Assembly (NCBI GenBank): GCA_010029775.1
Contig: RGWK01000002.1
Location: 1-40,209, forward strand
DNA: 40,209 nucleotides
DNA from: Gammaproteobacteria bacterium
GTDB taxonomy: Bacteria; Pseudomonadota; Gammaproteobacteria; Steroidobacterales; Steroidobacteraceae
Direction: 5' to 3'
The position numbers were made by a program, and so were the translations under genes. Position 1 is the stretch's first letter; each line of letters opens with the position of its first letter. The notes under the pieces are model-generated. The model ran no database searches. It saw only the letters and a list, made by a program, of their open reading frames with translations, and had not been told where the DNA came from. Below are positions 9,190-17,296 of the stretch, piece after piece.

Positions 9190-11925
9190 TCAGTACCGAT
9201 AGTTGACGCCGAACAGGTACGTCTTACCGTACTTCACCCGCTCGATGACGTTGCTTTCGACGTCGCGATAGCGGATGAATGGTTCGTTGGTCAGGTTCTG
9301 TGCCTGGAACTGCAACTGCAGACCCTTGGCGATGCCAGACTGGACCTCGTAGCTGATCTGACCGTCGAGGATCTTCTCGCTCTTGATATAGGTCAGCTGA
9401 CGATCACCGGTGAAGCTCGACACTTCGCCGACGAAGCTCGAACGGTAACGCTGCGCCAAACGCGCCTCGAAGCCCGCCTTGGCAAAGTACAGGGTCAGAT
9501 CCGCCACGTTCTCCGAGAGGCCAGGCAACGGAATCGTGTTGGTGAGAATGTTATCGACCGTCACGCCTCCGGTGGGCAGGGTGATCTGGCTGTCCGTGTA
9601 AGCGTAGCTTGCCTCGATGCCGAAGCCGTCGAGGAAGTCCGCCACCATGTTGAGCGGGAACGAACCCGACAACTCGAGACCTTGGATCGACCCACCGTTG
9701 CCATTGACCGGCTGCGTAAACGTACCGACCCGCGGCGCCGTGGCCGGAATGCCCGACGATGCCGTGATGTACGGGGTGAAGTTGAAGCCGGTGCTCGGGA
9801 TGCGGACGATGTAGGTGCCGAGATCCTTGTAGAAGGCCGCGGCGCCCACATAGGCCTTGGTGTCGAAGTATTTCTCGTAACGCAGATCCAGGGCCGTTGC
9901 ACGGAACGGCTTCAGCGTCGGGTTTCCGCCGCCGCCGCTGAGGCGATTCTGGCCGGCGTCATACCCAAAATCGAAGCTCGCGCGCATGTCGTTCATCGTC
10001 GGCCGTGCCATCTGCCTCGAGAGGCTGAAGCGCAACTGCTGATCGTTGCCGAGGTCCATGATCAAATTCAGGCTCGGCAGAATATCGACGAACTTGTCGC
10101 CCGCCGTATTTTCCTTGGCGGGGCAGACATCATTGACGCAGGTGGCCGAACGACTGACATTGAAAGCCGTCGAGCTCTGGTCGGTGTTGATGACCTGCAC
10201 ACCGAGGTTACCGCGCACCGGGTTGTCGAACAGTGTGGTCTCGATGTTGCCCTTGAGGTGAGCCGTGATCAGCTTCTCCTCGACGCGCCAATCCTTGTTG
10301 TAGATGTCCGGCACGCGCTTCGCTTCGATCCTGTAAATCGAACCGATCGTACCCACCGGATTGAAGGTGGCGATCTTGATACCGTTGACCGTGGTGCTTC
10401 CGCTTCCCGGAATTTCGGCAGACGCCAGCGCGCCGCCCGAAGCAATCACCAGACGTCCTTCGGTGTAGGAACGTACCTTCTCGCGCGTCGTGTAGTCGAC
10501 ACCGGCCTCGATGCTCGAGAAGAAACTGCCGTCGACATCCTTCGAAATATCGAAGCGCGCCGAAATCACCTCGTCAGACACGAACGGCAACTTGGAGTAG
10601 CCGGCCTGCGCGATCGCCGGTCCACCACCCCAACCCTGCACGTCGGTCAACTTGATCGTTGAGCGGTTGGAATAGTCGAGCCCCGGCGTAAATACGCCTG
10701 CGCTCGTGAACTGGATGGAGTCGAGCTGCGCCGTGCCGAGCGTCGACTGCGCCGTGCCGGCGGTCGTCTCGAGGATGCCGCCGTTCTTCTCGGCTTTCGA
10801 GTAGGACAGGTCGGTCGACACCGTGAAGTCACCCGCCTTCCACTCCGTGCCCCAGCCGATGGAGTTCAATTCATCGATGTTGTTGCTGGAGTCGTTACGC
10901 ACCACCGCACGCACGCGGTTGAAGGTGCCCGCCGTGGCGTTGCCACCGCTGACCGTTGCCGCGGTGAGCTGGCCACCCGAGTCGTAGTTGCCGGGATTGC
11001 CGTTCCAGGAGTCGTTCAACGGCGCCTGGAAGCCCTTGGTGGCCGTGAGGCTCGTGAACTTTGCGTAGAACAGGTCTACGGTGCTCTTGAAGCTGTCGGA
11101 CGGTGCGAACTCGAGCACCGCCATGGCGCCATCGCGACGCTGCGTGGTCTGATCGGCCCAGGCGTTGAAGCCGTTGTACGGCACCTTGACCGTGGCGCCG
11201 CCAAAGGTCGCCTCGCCGCCGCCCCAAGACTCAAAACGCGACGTCGTCGCGCCGGTCTCATCGAGACGTGCGATACCCACCGCAAGACCGACCTTGCCCT
11301 CGGCGAACTGGTCGATGTACGCGAGGTTGTAGCGGTCACCCTTACCTTCGGCAACCGTGCCGACGCCGATCTTCTGGCGACGATAGTTGGCAGCGATCGT
11401 CATCTTGTCGCGGCTGAGCGGGCGGACAGTCTGGATGTTGACCGTACCGGCAAGGCCTTGACCCACGAGCGAGGCATCGGTCGACTTGATGACATCGACC
11501 TGGCTCACGAGTTCGGAGGGGTACTGGTCGTACTCGACCGCACGGCTGTCGCCCACCGAGACTTGCTGACGCCCGTTCAGCAGACCGGTGGTGAAATCCG
11601 GGCCGAAACCACGGATCGAAATCTGCGACGCACGACCACCGGTGCGCTGCGCGGCCACGCCGGGCAGTCGAGCGATGGATTCAGCAATGCTCGTATCAGG
11701 CAACTTGCCGATGTCTTCCGCCGACACCACCTCGACGATCGATTCGGATTTCTTCTTTGCGGCGATGGCCGTTTCGATGGCTGCCCGAATACCGGTAACG
11801 GTGATTTCGACGAGCCCGTCATCAGGCGTGGCTTGCTGCGCTACCGAGTTGTTGGACATGGCGATGGCCGCGGCGACGGCCAGCGACAGCGCACTGCGCG
11901 GATGACGCGGGATTGGCTTGGACAT
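9190..11925 (-). CDS. TonB-dependent receptor, maltodextrin/starch-type
   Basis: Signal peptide; plug domain (ESIVEVVSAEDIGKLPDTSIAESIARLPGVAAQRTGGRASQISIRGFGPDFTTGLLNGRQ), beta-barrel and aromatic C-terminus FGVNYRY. Confidence 0.93.
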   Translation of the reverse strand: MSKPIPRHPRSALSLAVAAAIAMSNNSVAQQATPDDGLVEITVTGIRAAIETAIAAKKKSESIVEVVSAEDIGKLPDTSIAESIARLPGVAAQRTGGRASQISIRGFGPDFTTGLLNGRQQVSVGDSRAVEYDQYPSELVSQVDVIKSTDASLVGQGLAGTVNIQTVRPLSRDKMTIAANYRRQKIGVGTVAEGKGDRYNLAYIDQFAEGKVGLAVGIARLDETGATTSRFESWGGGEATFGGATVKVPYNGFNAWADQTTQRRDGAMAVLEFAPSDSFKSTVDLFYAKFTSLTATKGFQAPLNDSWNGNPGNYDSGGQLTAATVSGGNATAGTFNRVRAVVRNDSSNNIDELNSIGWGTEWKAGDFTVSTDLSYSKAEKNGGILETTAGTAQSTLGTAQLDSIQFTSAGVFTPGLDYSNRSTIKLTDVQGWGGGPAIAQAGYSKLPFVSDEVISARFDISKDVDGSFFSSIEAGVDYTTREKVRSYTEGRLVIASGGALASAEIPGSGSTTVNGIKIATFNPVGTIGSIYRIEAKRVPDIYNKDWRVEEKLITAHLKGNIETTLFDNPVRGNLGVQVINTDQSSTAFNVSRSATCVNDVCPAKENTAGDKFVDILPSLNLIMDLGNDQQLRFSLSRQMARPTMNDMRASFDFGYDAGQNRLSGGGGNPTLKPFRATALDLRYEKYFDTKAYVGAAAFYKDLGTYIVRIPSTGFNFTPYITASSGIPATAPRVGTFTQPVNGNGGSIQGLELSGSFPLNMVADFLDGFGIEASYAYTDSQITLPTGGVTVDNILTNTIPLPGLSENVADLTLYFAKAGFEARLAQRYRSSFVGEVSSFTGDRQLTYIKSEKILDGQISYEVQSGIAKGLQLQFQAQNLTNEPFIRYRDVESNVIERVKYGKTYLFGVNYRY

Positions 11926-12017
11926 ACGTTGATCGCTCCCCCTAATTGAATTTTTCGATTCGACGAAACACGGTGCCCTGCTTGAATGGTTGCATGACGC
12001 GCGTGTTACGCCCCAGA

Positions 12018-12031
12018 TGAATACGATTTCA
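12018..12031. promoter_or_regulatory. Putative LacI-family operator upstream of the TonB receptor
   Basis: TGAATACGATTTCA, near-palindromic and CG-centred; 13/14 identical to the site at 13836-13849 and at the same distance (93 nt) from the downstream minus-strand ATG. Confidence 0.6.
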
Positions 12032-12060
12032 GAACAACCATCGGTTCATGAAATTCCCTC

Positions 12061-13743
12061 TCAGGTCGCTCGCAGCGAGCCAAAGAACACACCGGCCGGC
12101 GGCAACTCCACCACTCCGGCACCCGCCTTGCCTGACTCATGCCCCGGCAGGGACAGGCCTTCGGCACGCGTCTCAAGCGGCAGCGCCAGCTGCACCCGAG
12201 ATGCACTGAAGTTGAACGCCGCAAGCAGGTTTTGACCCCGGTGCTCGCGAACGAAGGCGACGACCCCCTCTGGCGATGGCAGCAGGCGCATCGAGCCCCA
12301 ACGCAGCGCGGGCTGCGCTCGTCGGAAGCGCACCATCGCGCGGTAGGCATTGAGCACCGACTCTGCATCGGCCTGTTGCAGCGAGACGGCGCGCTGACGG
12401 TGCCTCTCGGGCAGGGGTAACCAAGGCTCACCCCTCGTGAACCCCGCCTGCGGCAATCGGTCATCCCAGGGCATCGGCGTGCGACACCCGTCCCGACCCT
12501 TGAAGGTGGGCCAAAACGCGATGCCATACGGGTCCTTCAGTGCGTTGCGCGGCACTTCGACCTCGGTGAGCCCAAGCTCCTCGCCCTGGTAACTGCAAGC
12601 CGTACCCCGCAACGACAGCAGAAAGGCGTTCAGCAACTTGGCGCGTCGCACTTCGTCGACACCGGACTGCGCCCAGCGCGAGGCAACGCGCGCGACGTCG
12701 TGATTGCCCACGGCCCAGCAAGGCCAGTAATCGGGTGCGCGTTGCGCCAGCGTCTCGAGCACCTCGCGCACATGATCGGTCGAGAACCGATCCACCAGAA
12801 ATTCGAAACAGTACGCAGAGTGCAGACGTTGATCACCCTGCGTGTAATCACGCACCGCGGCAAACGGGTCCTCGCAGGAAATTTCCCCGAGCGTCATGGT
12901 CCCGGGATAGCGATCGACGAGTTGCCGCAAGCGCTCGACGAACCCAAGCATCTCCGGTTGGGTGTTGTCGTAGAGGTGGTACTGCGCGGCGTACGGGTTA
13001 TCGATGGTGTATCCGCGACCCTTTCGCTCGGCAAAGGGTTTGGCCGGGTTGCTACGCAACTGCACGTCGTGAAAACAGAAGTTGATGGCATCGAGCCGGA
13101 ACCCATCGACTCCGCGCCGGAGCCAGAACTCGGCTTCCTCGAGCATCTGCGCGGCGACCTGCGGATTGTGAAAGTTCAGATCCGGCTGGCTGACGAGAAA
13201 ATTGTGCAGGTAGTACTGGCCCCGCCGCGGCTCCCACTGCCACGCGGGTCCGCCGAAAATCGACAGCCAATTGTTCGGCGGCGTCCCGTCTGGCGAGGGG
13301 TCTGCCCAGACGTACCAATCGGCCTTCGGATTATCGCGACTACGTCGACTCTCCTCGAACCACGGATGCTGCTCGGAGCTGTGACTCAGCACCTGATCGA
13401 CAATCACGCGCAAGCCGCGGCGATGGCTCTCGGCAAGCAATCGATCGAAATCGGCGAGGGTGCCAAACACCGGATCGACGTCGCGATAGTCGCTGATGTC
13501 GTAGCCGAAGTCGGCCATCGGCGAGCGATAGAACGGTGACACCCAAATCGCATCGACGCCAAGGCTCGCGATGTAGTCGAGTCGGCTTATCAGCCCCGGC
13601 AAATCGCCCGTGCCATCGCCATCGGAGTCAGCGAAGCTGCGCGGATACACTTGGTAAATCACCGCGCCCCGCCACCACTGCGTTTCTATCGCTTGCGACG
13701 CGGGCTCATGAACCGTTGCGGACAACGGCTTCTCGTCGAGCAT
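12061..13743 (-). CDS. GH13 alpha-glucosidase (oligo-1,6-glucosidase/maltase-like), cytoplasmic or periplasmic without obvious signal
   Basis: WWRGAVIYQVYPRSFADSDGDGTGDLPGL, VDQVLSHSS, GFRLDAINFCFHD, LGEI, VGNHDVAR. Confidence 0.93.
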   Translation of the reverse strand: MLDEKPLSATVHEPASQAIETQWWRGAVIYQVYPRSFADSDGDGTGDLPGLISRLDYIASLGVDAIWVSPFYRSPMADFGYDISDYRDVDPVFGTLADFDRLLAESHRRGLRVIVDQVLSHSSEQHPWFEESRRSRDNPKADWYVWADPSPDGTPPNNWLSIFGGPAWQWEPRRGQYYLHNFLVSQPDLNFHNPQVAAQMLEEAEFWLRRGVDGFRLDAINFCFHDVQLRSNPAKPFAERKGRGYTIDNPYAAQYHLYDNTQPEMLGFVERLRQLVDRYPGTMTLGEISCEDPFAAVRDYTQGDQRLHSAYCFEFLVDRFSTDHVREVLETLAQRAPDYWPCWAVGNHDVARVASRWAQSGVDEVRRAKLLNAFLLSLRGTACSYQGEELGLTEVEVPRNALKDPYGIAFWPTFKGRDGCRTPMPWDDRLPQAGFTRGEPWLPLPERHRQRAVSLQQADAESVLNAYRAMVRFRRAQPALRWGSMRLLPSPEGVVAFVREHRGQNLLAAFNFSASRVQLALPLETRAEGLSLPGHESGKAGAGVVELPPAGVFFGSLRAT

Positions 13744-13835
13744 CACCAACCCCCCATTGAGGCGACCCCCGTGCCCGGACGCATCGCCACCGTTCTTTGC
13801 GCGAATTGTTTTCTATCCCCGCGTGGCGTGACGAC

Positions 13836-13849
13836 TGAATACGATTACA
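13836..13849. promoter_or_regulatory. Putative LacI-family operator in the divergent GH13/MFS intergenic region
   Basis: TGAATACGATTACA; matches the site at 12018 at 13 of 14 positions. Confidence 0.6.
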
Positions 13850-13903
13850 TTTCGTTGTCTCGTGGGCCCACGCCGCGGACACTTCAATCGAGGGGGGATG
13901 GTG

Positions 13904-15217
13904 ATGAAAAAACCCGCGCTGAGTTTCTGGCAGATCTGGAACATGTGTTTCGGATTCATGGGAATCCAGTTCGGCTTTGCGCTACAGAACGCCAACGTCA
14001 GTCGCATCTTCCAGTCCTTGGGCGCTTCGGTCGACGAGTTGCCGATCCTGTGGCTCGCGGCACCGGTCACCGGCCTGCTCGTGCAACCGATCATCGGCTA
14101 CTGGAGCGATCGGACCTGGAACAGACTGGGTCGGCGCAAACCGTATTTTCTCTATGGTGCGCTGCTGGCCACCGCCGCACTCGTGGTGATGCCCGACAGT
14201 CCAACCCTTTGGATCGCGGCCGGCCTGCTGTGGATTCTCGACGCCTCGATCAACGTATCGATGGAACCGTTTCGCGCGCTGGTGGGCGACATGCTGCCTG
14301 CCAGGCAGCGCGCACTCGGGTACTCGATGCAGAGTTGGTTCATCGGCGTCGGCGCCATCGTCGCTTCGGCGCTGCCGTGGGTGTTGACCAACATGTTCGA
14401 CGTCGCCAACGTCGACCCCGATGGCGGCGTACCCGACAGTGTCCGCTGGAGCTTTTACATCGGTGGCTTCGTATTCATTGCCGCCGTGTGCTGGACGATT
14501 CTACGCACGCGCGAATATCCACCCGAGGTGCTGAACTCGTTCGAGGATGCACAGCCTGCAACCGAAGCCGCCGCCGACCGCGGCATGCTGCCCACGCTCA
14601 TCGCCGATGTGCGGGCGATGCCCAAGGTGATGCGGCAATTGGCTGTCGTGCAATTTCTCACCTGGTTCGCGCTGTTTTCCATGTGGATCTACACCACACC
14701 CGGCGTAACGGCCTTCCACTACGGAGCCACTGACACGACCACGGCCGCCTACGCGGATGGCGCCGATTGGGTGGGCGTGCTGTTCGCCGTGTACAACGGT
14801 GTCGCAGCGCTGGCCGCACTGCTGCTCGCACACCTGGTCGCGGCATTCGGTCGACGCGGCGCGCATGCGTTATGCCTGAGTCTCGGTGGTCTCGGGCTCG
14901 CATCGTTCGTGCTGATCCACGATCCGCGATGGCTGATTGCGCCGATGGTGGGCGTGGGTTTTGCCTGGGCCTCGATACTCGCTCTGCCCTACGCGATGCT
15001 CGCGGGCTCGCTGCCTTCGAGCAAAATGGGTGTGTATATGGGCATCTTCAATGCCTTCATCGTCATCCCGCAAATTCTGGCCGCGGGCGCACTCAGCGTC
15101 CTAGTGCGCCATTTGTTCGAGGGTGCAGCGATCTACGCTGTCTTCACGGGCGGCGTACTTCTTCTTTTGGCCGGCCTTGCCACCTTGCGGGTCGACGATG
15201 TCGATCCCGACGGCTGA
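13904..15217 (+). CDS. MFS sugar transporter (SLC45/GPH-like maltose transporter)
   Basis: KPALSFWQIWNMCFGFMGIQFGFALQNANVSRIFQSLGA...QPIIGYWSDRTWNRLGRRKPYFLYGA; multiple TM segments. AGGGGGG Shine-Dalgarno; start 13898 or 13904. Confidence 0.9.
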   Translation: MKKPALSFWQIWNMCFGFMGIQFGFALQNANVSRIFQSLGASVDELPILWLAAPVTGLLVQPIIGYWSDRTWNRLGRRKPYFLYGALLATAALVVMPDSPTLWIAAGLLWILDASINVSMEPFRALVGDMLPARQRALGYSMQSWFIGVGAIVASALPWVLTNMFDVANVDPDGGVPDSVRWSFYIGGFVFIAAVCWTILRTREYPPEVLNSFEDAQPATEAAADRGMLPTLIADVRAMPKVMRQLAVVQFLTWFALFSMWIYTTPGVTAFHYGATDTTTAAYADGADWVGVLFAVYNGVAALAALLLAHLVAAFGRRGAHALCLSLGGLGLASFVLIHDPRWLIAPMVGVGFAWASILALPYAMLAGSLPSSKMGVYMGIFNAFIVIPQILAAGALSVLVRHLFEGAAIYAVFTGGVLLLLAGLATLRVDDVDPDG

Positions 15218-16242
15218 CCCCCACAGGATCCGCGGATCACGAGTTCCGGCTCGATCAGCGTCGATTGCACGGAGCCACCCTGAATCAACTCGATCAGATT
15301 GTCGACGAGTCGCTCACCCGCCCGACGGGTATCTTGTCGCACCGTCGACAGCGGCGGGTTGTAGTAACTCGCGGTGACGATGTCATCGAAACCCACCACC
15401 GAGACGTCCTCTGGAACGCGCAAGCCATGATCCATGAGGGCGCGGATCACGCCAATGGCGATCAGGTCACTGGCAGCGATCACGGCATCGAAAGGTTGCC
15501 CGGAGTGCACGAGCTGCAAACCCGCCTGATAACCCGAGGCCGGCGTGCTCTGTGCATCGACGCGCAACGCCGCGTTGGGTTCGATACCCACCGCTCGCAG
15601 CGTTGTCTCGTACCCGCGGTGACGCTGCAGGAACTCGGGACACTGCTCCGATGCACCTCCTGCAAAGGCGATCTGGCGCCGGCCGAGATTGAGCAGATGT
15701 TCTGTGGCTCGTCGGGTACCGAATTCGTTGTCGCAACCGAGGTAATGCCCGTGCAGATCCTCGATGACCGGCCCCCAAATGACGAAGTTCGCACCCGAAT
15801 CGGTCAACCGACGCAACCGATCGGCGTAGGTGGTGTAGTCCCCGTAGCCGAGCAGAATCAGCCCGTCCGCGCGATTGCTCAGTTCATAGTCGCTGTGCCA
15901 GTCCTCGCTGTGCTGCTGAAACGACACCAGCAAATCGAAACCCCGTCGCGCTGCCGTGCGGGTGATGTGACCCAGCATGTTGAGGAAGAACGGATTGATC
16001 TGCGCGTCGTTCGAGTATTCCTCGAACAACAGCAGTGCGAGGGTGCGACTGCGCCGCGTGCGCAGCCCGGCTGCGCTGCGATCGACGCGGTAGTGCATTT
16101 CGTTGGCGATTTGCTGGATGCGCAGGCGCGTCTCCGGACGCACGAGCGGACTATTGCGCAGCGCACGCGATACCGTCGCTTGCGACACGTTCGCTCGATG
16201 GGCAATGTCGATCGACGTTGCCTTGATCTGCTTGGTCGACAT
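15133..16242 (-). CDS. LacI-family transcriptional regulator
   Basis: N-terminal HTH: ATSIDIAHRANVSQATVSRALRNSPLVRPETRLRIQQIANEMHYRVDRSAAGLR; periplasmic-binding-like C-terminal domain. Confidence 0.93.
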   Translation of the reverse strand: MSTKQIKATSIDIAHRANVSQATVSRALRNSPLVRPETRLRIQQIANEMHYRVDRSAAGLRTRRSRTLALLLFEEYSNDAQINPFFLNMLGHITRTAARRGFDLLVSFQQHSEDWHSDYELSNRADGLILLGYGDYTTYADRLRRLTDSGANFVIWGPVIEDLHGHYLGCDNEFGTRRATEHLLNLGRRQIAFAGGASEQCPEFLQRHRGYETTLRAVGIEPNAALRVDAQSTPASGYQAGLQLVHSGQPFDAVIAASDLIAIGVIRALMDHGLRVPEDVSVVGFDDIVTASYYNPPLSTVRQDTRRAGERLVDNLIELIQGGSVQSTLIEPELVIRGSCGGQPSGSTSSTRKVARPAKRRSTPPVKTA

Positions 16243-16328
16243 GGAAAAGCGCACCCCGTCGGGAGGAAACCCCGAGCGGTGCCGATGTTAGCGCGGGACC
16301 CCGCGGACGGAAACCGGGAGAGAAGCCG

Positions 16329-17255
16329 ATGAGCGTCAGATTTTGTTTACACATCATCGGGTCTGGATTTGCGGCACTCGCGCTACTCATGGCTGGCACG
16401 CTGGCCGTCGCTGCAACAGGTACGGCGCGGCCCGGTACGCTGGAATCCTTGAGGGTTGCGGGTGGCCACGGCATTGCGCCGCGACAGGTACAGGTATGGC
16501 TGCCGCCGGGCTTCGATCGCAACACCCGTTACGCGGTGCTCTACATGCACGATGGGCAGATGCTGTTCGGCAATGAGCAGACCTGGAACGGCCAGTCCTG
16601 GGATATCGATCGCACGCTCACCACACTGCTCGAGAAAGGCGCCATCCGCGATGTCATCGTTGTGGCGATCGCCAACGATCCGAACAGGAGGCATGCCGAG
16701 TTTTTCCCCGAGGCAGCGCTCGAGTTGCTGAACCCGCCCGCGCTGCGCGAAGCCTTTGTGACCCAGGCACTCGGCCAACGCCCCGCTGCAAAGGCCTACC
16801 TCGAGTTTCTCGTCGAGGTCGTCAAGCCTGAGGTGGACGCCCGCTACCCCACCGATCCGTCGCGCGACGGTACCTTCATCATGGGTTCGAGCATGGGCGG
16901 GCTGATTAGTCTTTATGCACTCTGCGAGTACCCGCACATCTTCGGCGGCGCCGCTGCCCTGAGCACCCACTGGATCGGCAGCTTCGAACGAAACGAGGAG
17001 ATTCCGCGAAGCTTGCGCGGCTATCTTGAACAGCACCTGCCGCCCGCGGACTCCGTTCGAATCTACATGGATCGGGGCACGGAGGGACTCGATGCGCTGT
17101 ACGAGGACGCGCAGCGCGAGGTGGACTCGTTGATGCAGCGCAAGGGATTTACCGCACCCCGGTTTCAGTCGCGGATTTACCAGGGTGCAGGACATGACGA
17201 GAAAGCCTGGCGTCAGCGATCCGCCGAACCACTGCGTTTCCTGCTTGCGCGCTGA
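16329..17255 (+). CDS. Secreted esterase of the esterase D / enterochelin esterase-like alpha/beta-hydrolase family
   Basis: Signal peptide; VWLPPGFDRNTRYAVLYMHDGQMLF; nucleophile elbow GSSMGG; GAGHDEKAW. Confidence 0.87.
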   Translation: MSVRFCLHIIGSGFAALALLMAGTLAVAATGTARPGTLESLRVAGGHGIAPRQVQVWLPPGFDRNTRYAVLYMHDGQMLFGNEQTWNGQSWDIDRTLTTLLEKGAIRDVIVVAIANDPNRRHAEFFPEAALELLNPPALREAFVTQALGQRPAAKAYLEFLVEVVKPEVDARYPTDPSRDGTFIMGSSMGGLISLYALCEYPHIFGGAAALSTHWIGSFERNEEIPRSLRGYLEQHLPPADSVRIYMDRGTEGLDALYEDAQREVDSLMQRKGFTAPRFQSRIYQGAGHDEKAWRQRSAEPLRFLLAR

Positions 17256-17296
17256 ACCCGTGCATAATCAGGGGTGACTGCTTCGGGAGGTCCGCC

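Noticed and set aside
8239-10662. 807-aa plus-strand ORF
   Set aside because: Entirely antisense to the clear halogenase and TonB receptor genes; Arg/Asp-rich composition typical of spurious antisense ORFs in GC-rich DNA.
16243-16328. Possible LacI operator in the lacI/esterase intergenic region
   Set aside because: No copy of the TGAATACGATT motif found there by eye, so autoregulation through this site is unsupported.
14767-16332. 521-aa plus-strand ORF
   Set aside because: Out-of-frame with the MFS gene and antisense to lacI; no domain recognised.
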